27,792 nt of DNA from DYMC01 sp035406705 (GTDB lineage: Bacteria; Verrucomicrobiota; Lentisphaeria; Victivallales; GWF2-50-93). The notes under the pieces are model-generated. The model had not been told where the DNA came from. It made no database searches and saw only the letters and a list, made by a program, of their open reading frames with translations. Position 1 is the stretch's first letter. The number at the start of each line of letters is the position of its first letter. Positions 1 to 9,000 of the stretch are shown one piece after another. The DNA is taken from positions 1 through 27,792 of the forward strand of contig CAYRRM010000033.1 of NCBI GenBank assembly GCA_964426675.1. Reading direction: 5' to 3'. The translations under genes were made by a program, and so were the position numbers.

Positions 1-8
1 AAAACAAT

Positions 9-764
9 ATGAAAAAACTCTCTTCCAAACAAGCTCTATTTACACTGATCGAACTCCTCGTTGTGATAGCGATAATATCGATTCTCGCCGCATTGCTGCT
101 GCCCGCGCTGCAACAGGCGAGGGAAACCGCCCGCGAAGCAAATTGCAAGAGCAATCTCAAGCAAATCGGTCTTGCCGCATACCTTTACGACAGCGACTTC
201 CAATGTTTTTATTTTTCCGGCACCGTGAATGGATTCAACGAGCCATTGGCCAATGGCGGATACATGCGGCAGAACGGCCCGGAAGTAACTTGTCCATCGG
301 CGAAAACGAAAACAACGGAGACTTTTTCTGGGCAGGGCTGGACATATGCCACGGCTTATTTGTCATGTAATTATTTCACAGATGACATTTCTGGGGATAC
401 TGTCCTGACCCTTAGCAGATTCAAAAAAGATGTCTACAATGCGTTTCCCGCAAATTATCCAACTGTCTCGAGCATGTCGAACTTAGTCCTGATGGGAGAT
501 GTCGTATTAAGACTTAATGCCGGTAAATATGAGATAGGGGGTGGGCTTGACCAATCCGCGGCTGGCCCCTGGCCGAAGGATATAGACAGTTTTCCCCAAT
601 ATAGGTTACTATGCTACAGGCATAGGTTCAAACCAGTAGTTGTGTTTTATGACGGACATGTCGATGCTCCATACAAATATCCGCTTTCTGCGCCTATGCA
701 AAGAGGATTTACCCAGACAGGCTCACCATATCCGTTAAATACCGCAAACTGGTGGCCTCAGTAA
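9..764 (+). CDS. Pseudopilin-like protein with N-terminal methylation motif and H-X9-DG motif
   Basis: The 251-aa protein starts with a short basic leader followed by FTLIELL and a hydrophobic helix (about residues 11-33), which is the type IV pilin / type II secretion pseudopilin N-terminus. F11 would be residue +1 of the mature protein and E15 the conserved Glu+5. The residue at -1 is Leu, not the usual Gly. The segment after the helix (QQARETAREANCKSNLKQIG) and a C-terminal H205-x9-D215-G216 are typical of the large DUF1559-like pseudopilin families of Planctomycetes, Verrucomicrobia and Lentisphaerae. Such proteins are anchored in the inner membrane and exposed outside it; their specific roles are mostly unknown. 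The start lies 8 bases from the window edge, so its ribosome binding site cannot be judged. It precedes the SUMF1 gene by 45 bases and may be co-transcribed with it. Confidence 0.88.
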   Translation: MKKLSSKQALFTLIELLVVIAIISILAALLLPALQQARETAREANCKSNLKQIGLAAYLYDSDFQCFYFSGTVNGFNEPLANGGYMRQNGPEVTCPSAKTKTTETFSGQGWTYATAYLSCNYFTDDISGDTVLTLSRFKKDVYNAFPANYPTVSSMSNLVLMGDVVLRLNAGKYEIGGGLDQSAAGPWPKDIDSFPQYRLLCYRHRFKPVVVFYDGHVDAPYKYPLSAPMQRGFTQTGSPYPLNTANWWPQ

Positions 765-809
765 AATTGTATTTTTACAATCATGTTAAAATAAAAATAT
801 GGGGATTCT

Positions 810-3512
810 ATGCGGAATATAAGAAGTTTAAATGTTGTTTTCAGACCTAGTTCTTCGGTACTTGCTATATTTTGTTGCTTCATCAGTATATTGGTTGTTG
901 CCGATCAAAGAAATGTCCGCATTGTTGATTTCGGCAACGACATGGGGAGCGGAGACATTTTCTACCGCGGTAAGGGTCCGGAGAAGGCGAATGGAGAATC
1001 AGCAGGAGAGACATTTTCATTCTGGCCTTTCAGTCTTTCAGAACCTTTAAATCCGACTCCCCTGCGCTACGACACAGACCAAAAGAGCGCGAGATTCTAT
1101 GGAGGACTCATGATGCGCGTCTTGAACAATCCCCAACGGACTATCAGCGAGGGACATATGAATGCCAATCACGACTTCCGGGACGATTTCAATTTCATGG
1201 GTGGTCTTGCCCCGCACCTGCCTGATGAGTTGATCGAGGCATATGGAGTATGGTTCTGGCAAAAGGCCGATTTCTGGAATGGTGGTAACAAATATCATGT
1301 TTCCTTCGATAAAAATAGTTTCATTGCCGTTTACATATCCAGATATTTCGGTGGGTTCCATTCCGCCCATTGGCTTGTTAGAGATGGCGAACAATTCTAT
1401 TTTTCAAAGGCATCTTTCGGGAAATACATATCCATTAACAACAAGGATGAAAATGATTTAATCCTACGTAAAACGCACATCTTGAAGCCATTAGAAACTG
1501 AATGGGCAGAATATAATCCGATACCGCCGTACAATATAGCATTCAATCCGGATTCTGCGAAATTCGCGAAAAAAGACTTTAAAAACATCACTGCAGTCGG
1601 GTGGCTAATTCGTCGCGAATTGAGCAAACCAGAGAAGGTCTATCAACTTAGACCTCCATTTGCACTCAAATGGTGCGCATTCAGATGCGACGCAGTTGTG
1701 TTGTCGCCCGAAAACCAAGATTCGTTTTACGTACCAATGGTCCGCTTAAAAAACCAAAACCTCTCATTCTCAAAGGGTGAAATAACATTTCAGCAATGGG
1801 AAAAGGTCAGGAGGGCTTCGGTGACAAACCAATATTGTTATGACCTTGGGGATCTTAACTATTCATTCATCCGTGATGGATCGATGGGTTCTATGCGGGT
1901 TGATGACCTCCCACACTCACCAAAAGAGCCAGTAACAGATATAGAATGGATCGACGCAATAACATTCTGCAATGCTTTATCCGAACTCGAAGGAAAGGAG
2001 CCATGCTACTATACGGATGCCGATTTCAAGAATGTGCTCAGACGGCCCATCAACCGCGCAGTAAGGGAAGAATGGGGAAAAAGACCGATTGTCCATTGGA
2101 AAACTACTGCCGACGGATATCGCCTGCCTACAAGAATTGAATGGACAATAGCAGCCGGCAAGACTTCACCTGTAACAGCCACATCAAACTCCACCCATGC
2201 GGCTGGAATAACAATTGCAAACGAGAACGGACTTCGTGATATGTTCGGAAACGTCTGGGAATATGTCTGGGATTCGAGTGAATATGTGATAGATGAAAAT
2301 AAAATCGATTCGCATACGGTTTTGGGTGGCTCATTTTCATCTCCAGATTCCCCGCCACGTAAAACCATGTCTCCATTTTCGGAAAGACCATTTGGCGGCA
2401 ATTACGCCATAGGTTTCAGGATAGTAAAGGGAAGAATCGATCCGAGTAAAACAGACGTAGAAGCTTCCATACCCTCATGGACAATACATAAGAACTCCGT
2501 TCTTGAACCACTGACACCTCTCACCAAAGAGCAACTTATTCCGTTAATATTATCTGAAATGCATATGATAAATGTGCCCGGTGTGGGTAGAGCAAACAAA
2601 TATGACTTCGTGGACCCTGTTGATAATCCTGATCTTGAGAAGCGGAAAAAAATTGGGTCAGCTGCGAATGAAAAATTCCTGGGCAAAATCACGGAGAAGG
2701 AATTCAATAAAATTTGCAATGAAAATAAAATAGAAGAAAAAACAAAAACACCATACGACCTGAAAGTAGGAAAAACCGAGATATCTTATCGAATCTGGAA
2801 ATTAGTCAAAGGATGGGCTGAGTGCAACGGCTATACATTCAATTATTCAGGTGATTTGGGAAGTTCAAGACATTCGACAGATGACTGCAAGACGTATTAC
2901 CAAGACGAACCTGTGACGTTCATATCCTGGCACGATGCCCTAGTCTGGTGCAATGCTCTATCTGAAATTTTCGGGAAAAACTTTGTCTACTTCAATGATT
3001 CAGAAAAGAAAATCCCATACAAAAACGCAATCCTTTTCAGGCTCGACATGTTTGACGCAAGATTAGGACCTCCGTTGCTTCCCTGGGAGGCTTCCGCAGG
3101 AAGAGCGAAAGGGCGCCCCCCACATTCAGGAAGCTGCATAAAAATATTCTTTGACGGCGAATCCAATGGCTTCCGCCTCCCGACAAATGAAGAGTTCAAA
3201 CTCATTGAAGCATCAGAGAAAATCATCATGCCCGAAAGGGAATGGACAGTGCTCAATTCCTCTGATAAAAGCCAATCAGTTTTTTGTGGAGTTAAAGAGA
3301 ATGATTCAATATGCGGAATTCGAGGAAATGTCCTCGAATGGGGATGGGATATTGATACAGCATACTTCAATCCCCAAAATTCTATTTATGAAGTGAACGG
3401 CAGTGGCTATTTTTATGAGGATATCAATGCGCCCAGAAAGAAAGATTATTTCTATACGGATTATACCGCAAATGCAAAACCATTCATAGGACTAAGGGTG
3501 GTATCGAGATGA
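810..3512 (+). CDS. Secreted two-SUMF1-domain protein with novel N-terminal domain
   Basis: The 900-aa protein has a hydrophobic export signal at about residues 12-31. A shared N-terminal domain follows (about 36-298), of a kind also present in the gene at 5382-7727. Next come two formylglycine-generating-enzyme-like (SUMF1) domains at about 310-540 and 650-900. SUMF1 hallmarks are visible: EPVTDIEW, CNALSELEG, GYRLPT, FGNVWEY, GGSF and IGFRIV in the first; EPVTFISW, CNALSE, GFRLPT, RGNVLEWGW and IGLRVV in the second. The paired active-site cysteines of genuine FGE are not seen near the GGS(F/Y) position, so an oxidase role is unlikely. A C-type-lectin-fold binding or scaffolding role is an inference. 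GGGGA about 5 bases before the ATG supports the start. The stop overlaps the next ATG (ATGA), implying translational coupling with the hydrolase. Confidence 0.87.
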   Translation: MRNIRSLNVVFRPSSSVLAIFCCFISILVVADQRNVRIVDFGNDMGSGDIFYRGKGPEKANGESAGETFSFWPFSLSEPLNPTPLRYDTDQKSARFYGGLMMRVLNNPQRTISEGHMNANHDFRDDFNFMGGLAPHLPDELIEAYGVWFWQKADFWNGGNKYHVSFDKNSFIAVYISRYFGGFHSAHWLVRDGEQFYFSKASFGKYISINNKDENDLILRKTHILKPLETEWAEYNPIPPYNIAFNPDSAKFAKKDFKNITAVGWLIRRELSKPEKVYQLRPPFALKWCAFRCDAVVLSPENQDSFYVPMVRLKNQNLSFSKGEITFQQWEKVRRASVTNQYCYDLGDLNYSFIRDGSMGSMRVDDLPHSPKEPVTDIEWIDAITFCNALSELEGKEPCYYTDADFKNVLRRPINRAVREEWGKRPIVHWKTTADGYRLPTRIEWTIAAGKTSPVTATSNSTHAAGITIANENGLRDMFGNVWEYVWDSSEYVIDENKIDSHTVLGGSFSSPDSPPRKTMSPFSERPFGGNYAIGFRIVKGRIDPSKTDVEASIPSWTIHKNSVLEPLTPLTKEQLIPLILSEMHMINVPGVGRANKYDFVDPVDNPDLEKRKKIGSAANEKFLGKITEKEFNKICNENKIEEKTKTPYDLKVGKTEISYRIWKLVKGWAECNGYTFNYSGDLGSSRHSTDDCKTYYQDEPVTFISWHDALVWCNALSEIFGKNFVYFNDSEKKIPYKNAILFRLDMFDARLGPPLLPWEASAGRAKGRPPHSGSCIKIFFDGESNGFRLPTNEEFKLIEASEKIIMPEREWTVLNSSDKSQSVFCGVKENDSICGIRGNVLEWGWDIDTAYFNPQNSIYEVNGSGYFYEDINAPRKKDYFYTDYTANAKPFIGLRVVSR

Positions 3513-5176
3513 AAAAACGTGGAAAATTTTTGTCAGTGCTACTTGTGGCAGCTTTGTCCTTGTCTGCCCAGGAAGATGGCAAGGAATACGAGGAGGCCGG
3601 CAAAAAAAATGAAGCAATTAAGGTATTAAAACATTTCCCTAACGGAACAAAACACGAGTCGCACATGCTTCCGATGAAAGACGGAATCAGGCTGGCAGTG
3701 GATGTTTTCATCCCTCCGGGGACAGGACCATACCCAGTATGTTTGGCAAAGGGTTATTATGGTCATTTCAGCACTGCGAATTACGCAGATATTTGTAAAA
3801 ATGGAAAGATCGTATTCGTCTGCGTTGATTCAAGAGGTACAGGAAATTCGGAAAAAAGTTCGCTCGATCCAAAATTACCCGATTATGAAATAAGGGATAT
3901 GTGGGAAATTGCGGAATGGATATCCAATCAAAAATGGTGCAATGGGAACATCGGAGTACGGGGCGGAAGCGGTAACGGGGTCGCAGCATATTGTTCATAT
4001 CTCGCGAAACATCCTGCAATAAAGGTTGTAGCTCCGGGCAATTCCAGCGCATATACATACAATTATTGGGGATTCAATAATGGCGTCAAGCGAGCCAGCC
4101 TATACAAATGGCTTCATTTCATAGGTATATCTAAGGAAGAATGGCCTAAGCCCACACAACACTCTCTTAGATTGGCAGAATGGTATGATTTGCTAAAATC
4201 CTCTTCAGAGAATAATAATACAGTTGTGATCGCTGGAGCGGCATGGTTTGATATTGTAAGCGAATCCGCAATTGAACTTTTTATGCATTGCTCAAATAAG
4301 GCTAAAATATTTGTCAATATAGAACCAAAATCACACGCTGGCGAAATACCGTTTAAATTCCCCAGAAAAAATTCGCCAGCAGGAGCAATATTTCCAAAAT
4401 TTGAAGATGTTCTCACCAATAAAGCAAAGATTCCAGAAAAATCCATTATACGCTACTTCGTAATGGGAGATAAGAACGACAATACCGGAGTTGGAAAAGG
4501 AAATATCTACAAGGAGTCCGAATCGTGGCCACCAAAAGGAACAACAATGACCCCATTCTATCTCAAGATAGATGGAACCATCTCCAAAGATAAGTCCACA
4601 GACAAAACAGCTTTGCTTGAATACTGTTACGATCCGAGAGATCCCGCTCCGACCATCGGGGGGAATTGGATGTATGCGAGAGAAAACATGGGTCCGCTCG
4701 ATCAACGCCCACTAAAGAAGAGAAAAGACATTCTCTTTTTCGCCACCGGAGAATTGAAGGAAGCTATCGAGATAGCCGGAAAAATTTTCGCCGATATCTA
4801 TTTTTCAACAGATGTTCCTGATACCACCTTCGTAGTAAAAGTTGTTGATATATATCCCGACGGCTACGAAATGATTGTGAGAGAATCTGCCGGAATGGCT
4901 CGTTTCACTGCTGGCATTGACAAACCTGCACCAGTTGAGAAGGACAAAGTCTACAAGCTAAGCCTTGACCTGTGGAGCACCGCGATAGTTTTCGAGAAGG
5001 GGCACAAAATAGGCGTTTACATCACAAGTTCAAGCGCATCCGCCTATGAGTTGCATCCGAACAGCTTCGAACAGGTCAAGTCATATGAAAATTCTCCTGT
5101 AGCAAGACAGAAAATACATTTATCACCGGAATACCCCTCTTGTGTAATTCTACCATTGCAGGATGGGATAAAATAA
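3509..5176 (+). CDS. CocE/NonD (X-Pro dipeptidyl-peptidase S15-like) secreted hydrolase
   Basis: The 555-aa protein has a signal peptide (LLVAALSLSA, about residues 10-20) and an alpha/beta-hydrolase core followed by a jelly-roll domain. The likely catalytic triad is S154 in GGSGNG, D248 in GAAWFD and H276 in PKSHAG, matching the Ser-Asp-His order of the CocE/S15 family. The usual GxSYxG box has Gly in place of Tyr after the serine. The C-terminal segment with TDVPDTTFVVKVVDIYPDG (about 430-455) is the hallmark of the X-Pro peptidase C-terminal non-catalytic domain. The family cleaves amides or esters, including proline peptides, cocaine esters and beta-lactams; the substrate here is unknown. 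The start overlaps the preceding stop by 4 bases, so the hydrolase is probably made together with the SUMF1 protein upstream. Confidence 0.88.
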   Translation: MKKRGKFLSVLLVAALSLSAQEDGKEYEEAGKKNEAIKVLKHFPNGTKHESHMLPMKDGIRLAVDVFIPPGTGPYPVCLAKGYYGHFSTANYADICKNGKIVFVCVDSRGTGNSEKSSLDPKLPDYEIRDMWEIAEWISNQKWCNGNIGVRGGSGNGVAAYCSYLAKHPAIKVVAPGNSSAYTYNYWGFNNGVKRASLYKWLHFIGISKEEWPKPTQHSLRLAEWYDLLKSSSENNNTVVIAGAAWFDIVSESAIELFMHCSNKAKIFVNIEPKSHAGEIPFKFPRKNSPAGAIFPKFEDVLTNKAKIPEKSIIRYFVMGDKNDNTGVGKGNIYKESESWPPKGTTMTPFYLKIDGTISKDKSTDKTALLEYCYDPRDPAPTIGGNWMYARENMGPLDQRPLKKRKDILFFATGELKEAIEIAGKIFADIYFSTDVPDTTFVVKVVDIYPDGYEMIVRESAGMARFTAGIDKPAPVEKDKVYKLSLDLWSTAIVFEKGHKIGVYITSSSASAYELHPNSFEQVKSYENSPVARQKIHLSPEYPSCVILPLQDGIK

Positions 5177-5213
5177 GCTACGCTTCAAATCAAAATATAA
5201 GGAGATTATTTTT

Positions 5214-5348
5214 ATGTTTTACTCCTTCAGAATTTTAACTTCTGTAGAGATTACAGAGGCTGGAAATCCCTTGAATACATCGGTCAGAAACCCACAAATT
5301 GTTACAGAAATTTGTTGCTGTGAAAAAGTAAACAAAATCTTTTTATAA
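5214..5348 (+). CDS. Candidate 44-aa small ORF between hydrolase and second SUMF1 gene
   Basis: A short open frame begins MFYSFRILTSVEITEAGNPL and ends with CCCEKVNKIFL. It starts 8 bases after a strong AAGGAGA ribosome binding site at 5199-5205 and stops at TAA 5346-5348. The Shine-Dalgarno is better than that of several recognised genes here. No family is recognised. It contains three adjacent cysteines (TEICCCEK) and no clear signal peptide or membrane segment. It fills most of the 205-base gap between its neighbours. It could be a real small protein, a leader peptide, or the remnant of a larger gene. Confidence 0.35.
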   Translation: MFYSFRILTSVEITEAGNPLNTSVRNPQIVTEICCCEKVNKIFL

Positions 5349-5381
5349 AAATAATTCTAATAAGCACGAGGAGAAGTACTT

Positions 5382-7727
5382 ATGAAAAATAACAAAATCT
5401 TATCGATTGTGATTTTTGCAGCTATCGTTCCATTTGCGAACTTCGCAGACGAACAAAGAAATTGCCCTGTAATAGATTTTGGCGACGATTACTGCTGGCA
5501 CGGCGGAACACAAGGACTACCAACATATCGCGGTGGTGAAAGACCAGTTCAACTCTTTAAGGGATCAGGACAAGGGGACTGCCCTATCGACGTGGATGGT
5601 GATGGTAGTGCGGAGAAAGACTCTATCGCATATTACGAGTTTTCAATGGAAATCCCTTATAATCCAAACGGCTCTTTCTACAATATCAAGGGAAATAATC
5701 CGATATTTTACGGCGGAGCTGTGACATTCTGGGCAAATAGAAAACCAAATTGGACCGAAGGAGGGATAAACATCGACCACGAGCTGAGAGATGATTTCAA
5801 TTTGCACTCTTACGCTACCGAAGGTGGTAAGGTAGCTCTCAGAACTTTTGGTCTTTGGCTCTGGAAAAAGGAAAATTTCCTCAACCAAGGAGATAAGTAT
5901 CCTGTCTCATTTGACAAAAACAGTCGAATCGCCGTATATATATCACGATATTGGAAAGATTATGAAGAGGGACGTTTTGTTGTGCAAGATGTTGATAAAT
6001 TTTATATCTCCGAGTTTAAATTTGGTGGGACAACCCGCACCCTTTACGAAGTCAAACCGTTTGAATCAGCCTGGGCTGAATACAATCCCAAATCGCCTTT
6101 CGATATCGAGTTCAAGGCGGATTCCGCGAAATTCGCAAAACGCCAGTTCAAGGACATCAGGGCATGTGGCTGGTATGTGGCAAAAGCTAAGTTAGGCAGG
6201 GCTTCACTATGGTTAAAATGGTATGCTTTTGGAGTTGATGCTATAGTTAATTGTCCTTATTCTCCATCACATCTAATAGATATGAAAAAACTCTCAAATA
6301 ATACTGCTATAAGTAAAAATCCCCTCTCTTATATGCTATGGCGAAAAATTTACAATTGGAGTAATCGCAATCAATATTCCTTACACGAGCCCTATGTTTA
6401 TGATAAAGATGGCGATATGGGAACAATGTTTCTTGATGATAAAACTCATACAATCGCCGAACCCGTAACAAACATCACCTGGCTTGATGCATTAGCATGG
6501 TGCAATGCTTTGTCCGAGTATGAGGGTCTCGAACCGTGTTTCTATACGGATCCAGAATTCAAAAATCCACTACGTCGCGTCTTTGACAGAAATCTAAGGG
6601 AAAAATGGAGCAAAAGACCAGAAGTGTATGTAAAATGGGATGCTGATTCCTTTCGGCCGGCAACCAATTCGGAAAAAGGATCATCAAAGGGATTCTTTGT
6701 CGTCAGAACTGCTGGCAAGAAACCATCTGATTACAGTTCCGCGATAGAGCAATGGAAAGAGGAATTCAAACCATTCAATCTCAGCGTCATAGCGGGAAAT
6801 CCAAAGATAAAACTTATCCCAATACCAGGAGGAAGCTACCCACGATCAGATGGTGCAATAGTAAAAATTAACCCTTTCTACCTCTCAGAAACTGAAATAA
6901 CTTTTTCTCAGTGGAAAAAGGTCTTCGCATGGGCACTTGATAAAGGATACGAATTTGACCGCGATGGAGACCTTGGCAGCATGGACTGGAGCGAACCGCA
7001 AGCGGTATTCTCTCAAGATGAGCCCGTAACTCAGATTTCACATAATGATGTTATGATATGGTGCAATGCCCTATCCGAAATGGAAGGCAAGACTCCAGTT
7101 TACTATATTGACCCAGAAAAGAAGACTATATATCGACAAGCTCATCGCTTTCGCCCAGAAAATGTCAGCGGTAGAGAAGCTCATTACAAACTTCCAGACA
7201 AAGGTAAGCAAAAGGTGTTTGTCCGCTGGGATTGTAATGGATACAGATTGCCTACACAGTGGGAATGGGAATACGCATATCGTGCAGGAAACAAAACGGA
7301 AAATGGCTTCCCGTGGGGAAATAATTCAACTGCAGACTATGCATGGTTTGCTGAAAATAGTGAGGATAAAACACATGCGGTAAAAGCTAAAAAGCCAAAT
7401 GCTTTTGGCTTGTATGACATGGCTGGCAACGTTTTCGAATGGACGCTCAGCGGCGGAGAATCATATTACCTGAACGACAATCCGCGCGATTCAGGTTTAC
7501 CACTCCCACTCGGAGGATCGTTCAGAACCGCTGGTGTTGAAGTTGACTTGATGATGAAAATGGGCGGACAGCCGCGCATTGCGATAATGTCTTCCTTAGC
7601 AAGGGCATATCCGGAAATAGGTTTCCGAATAGCAAGATATGATGCCAATGTCCATCCATCCGAACAACCACCATATGTGCCGGAAAAAGTTCTCAACTTT
7701 GATACAAAGAAATATGACGCCAATTAA
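5382..7727 (+). CDS. Secreted SUMF1-domain protein, paralogue of the 810-3512 gene
   Basis: The 781-aa protein has a signal peptide (about residues 6-22, FANFAD end). Its N-terminal domain (about 24-290) is clearly homologous to that of the 900-aa protein; shared blocks include YPVSFDKNSRIAVYISRYW, AEYNP, DSAKFAK and DFKDI-like segments. A first SUMF1 segment (about 300-440) keeps EPVTNITW and WCNALSE but loses the GNVWEW/GGS/GFR half, so it appears truncated. A complete second SUMF1 domain runs from IKLIPIPGG (about 476) through GYRLPTQWEWEYAYRAG, AGNVFEW, PLGGSF and IGFRIAR (about 750). No catalytic Cys pair is seen, so it is probably a structural or binding module. AGGAGA sits a few bases before the ATG. 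It and its paralogue flank the S15-type hydrolase, which suggests a local duplication around it. Confidence 0.87.
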   Translation: MKNNKILSIVIFAAIVPFANFADEQRNCPVIDFGDDYCWHGGTQGLPTYRGGERPVQLFKGSGQGDCPIDVDGDGSAEKDSIAYYEFSMEIPYNPNGSFYNIKGNNPIFYGGAVTFWANRKPNWTEGGINIDHELRDDFNLHSYATEGGKVALRTFGLWLWKKENFLNQGDKYPVSFDKNSRIAVYISRYWKDYEEGRFVVQDVDKFYISEFKFGGTTRTLYEVKPFESAWAEYNPKSPFDIEFKADSAKFAKRQFKDIRACGWYVAKAKLGRASLWLKWYAFGVDAIVNCPYSPSHLIDMKKLSNNTAISKNPLSYMLWRKIYNWSNRNQYSLHEPYVYDKDGDMGTMFLDDKTHTIAEPVTNITWLDALAWCNALSEYEGLEPCFYTDPEFKNPLRRVFDRNLREKWSKRPEVYVKWDADSFRPATNSEKGSSKGFFVVRTAGKKPSDYSSAIEQWKEEFKPFNLSVIAGNPKIKLIPIPGGSYPRSDGAIVKINPFYLSETEITFSQWKKVFAWALDKGYEFDRDGDLGSMDWSEPQAVFSQDEPVTQISHNDVMIWCNALSEMEGKTPVYYIDPEKKTIYRQAHRFRPENVSGREAHYKLPDKGKQKVFVRWDCNGYRLPTQWEWEYAYRAGNKTENGFPWGNNSTADYAWFAENSEDKTHAVKAKKPNAFGLYDMAGNVFEWTLSGGESYYLNDNPRDSGLPLPLGGSFRTAGVEVDLMMKMGGQPRIAIMSSLARAYPEIGFRIARYDANVHPSEQPPYVPEKVLNFDTKKYDAN

Positions 7728-7783
7728 AAATCTCCAATAATTTGCATTAACTTGATTTTTTAAATAAAAAAAAAGGAAAAAAA

Positions 7784-8989
7784 ATGAAAAGAAAAGTCTT
7801 CCTATTAGCTGTAACTTCATTAATCTTTGCTTGCTGCATTGCACAGGATAATCCGACTCTTAACGGGCAAATATGGCGAGGAAATATTGCAAGAACCGGC
7901 GAATTCAAGTCTACCGGCCCATTGAAACAAATAAGACTGAAGTGGAAATTCTTAACTGGCGGAGCTATCAAATCGTCTCCTGTAATTTTCAATGAAACGG
8001 TTTACGTAGGCAGTGATGACGGGAATATATATGCAATAAATCTTCTCGACGGCAAGGAAAAGTGGAAATTTTCAACCGGCGCACCAGTCCAGTCTTCGGC
8101 TGCGATTTTCGCAGGAAAAGTATTTTTCATTAATTCAAGAGGAGTTCACGCAATAGATATCAGAACTGGAGACAAAATTTGGATAAAATCTGGCGGATTC
8201 TGGGATGATTCCCCTCTTGTAATACCAGGACCAATAAAAGATAAAAGCGGAAAAAATCTTGAGGGCGTGCTTTTTTTTTCAGAACCCTGGAAAAATCTCG
8301 TTGGCTTGAATACAGCGGACGGTAGTGAAGTTTGGAGATGCAGGGATGGACATGGGCCAGGCTCAAGAGGTAACTCCGCCCTTCTACACCGCGGAATGCT
8401 GATTTTCTTTAGAGGCAGTCAGGCAACGGTCGTCGTGGATGTCCTGACGGAAAGAAAAAAGTATGAAATCGACGGAGCTATTGATAATGGCGTATTCACG
8501 CCAGCCGCAAGAAATGGGATCTGCTATTCATATATAAAGGGCATTGTTGCCTTCGACATAATTGAAAATTCACAAATAACGGCAAAAAATTCGTCTGACT
8601 ACAAAATTAAATGGCGGTTCGATCCGGGAAAAGAAAACGGGTGGGATTATCAACACCCAGGCATCTCCTCAATTTCAGTGGACGAAAAAAATGTCTACTT
8701 CGGACACAGCGATACTTATGTCTATGCCCTGAATAAAGAAAACGGAGAGGTCGTATGGAAAACTTCAACAGGAGGCGTCAATCGTTCGTCACCAGCTATC
8801 GGATCTGGCGATTTGTTATTTATTGGCTCCTATAACGGAAATGTATACGGCATTTCCAAGAATGACGGAACAATAGTATGGCAATTCAAAACGGGAGGAG
8901 CAGTGCACTCCTCGCCGGCAATTGAAAAATCAATTCTTGTCGTAGGCTCTGATGATGGGTGTTTATATGCAATAGAGGAAGAACAATAA
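7784..8989 (+). CDS. Exported PQQ-repeat beta-propeller protein (BamB-like fold)
   Basis: The 401-aa protein has a signal sequence (about residues 4-20, LIFACCIAQ); the Cys residues do not form a convincing lipobox. Multiple PQQ/YVTN-type blades are visible: GGAIKSSPV...VYVGSDDGNIYAINLLDGKEKWKF, GVHAIDIRTGDKIW, YVYALNKENGEVVWKTSTGG, GNVYGISKNDGTIVWQFKTGG and VVGSDDGCLYAIEEE. They spread over the whole mature chain, consistent with a seven- or eight-bladed propeller outside the cytoplasm. BamB, the outer-membrane assembly lipoprotein, and quinoprotein dehydrogenases share this fold. No dehydrogenase-specific metal or cofactor residues are evident, so a scaffold or binding role is more likely. 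AAAAGGA lies about 9 bases upstream of the ATG. It is the last plus-strand gene of the cluster and ends 11 bases from the convergent gene. Confidence 0.82.
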   Translation: MKRKVFLLAVTSLIFACCIAQDNPTLNGQIWRGNIARTGEFKSTGPLKQIRLKWKFLTGGAIKSSPVIFNETVYVGSDDGNIYAINLLDGKEKWKFSTGAPVQSSAAIFAGKVFFINSRGVHAIDIRTGDKIWIKSGGFWDDSPLVIPGPIKDKSGKNLEGVLFFSEPWKNLVGLNTADGSEVWRCRDGHGPGSRGNSALLHRGMLIFFRGSQATVVVDVLTERKKYEIDGAIDNGVFTPAARNGICYSYIKGIVAFDIIENSQITAKNSSDYKIKWRFDPGKENGWDYQHPGISSISVDEKNVYFGHSDTYVYALNKENGEVVWKTSTGGVNRSSPAIGSGDLLFIGSYNGNVYGISKNDGTIVWQFKTGGAVHSSPAIEKSILVVGSDDGCLYAIEEEQ

Positions 8990-9000
8990 AATTGCATTTC

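Noticed and set aside
810..7727. Active formylglycine-generating enzyme role for the SUMF1 proteins
   Set aside because: The paired active-site cysteines near the GGS(F/Y) position are not present, and no sulfatase gene is nearby.
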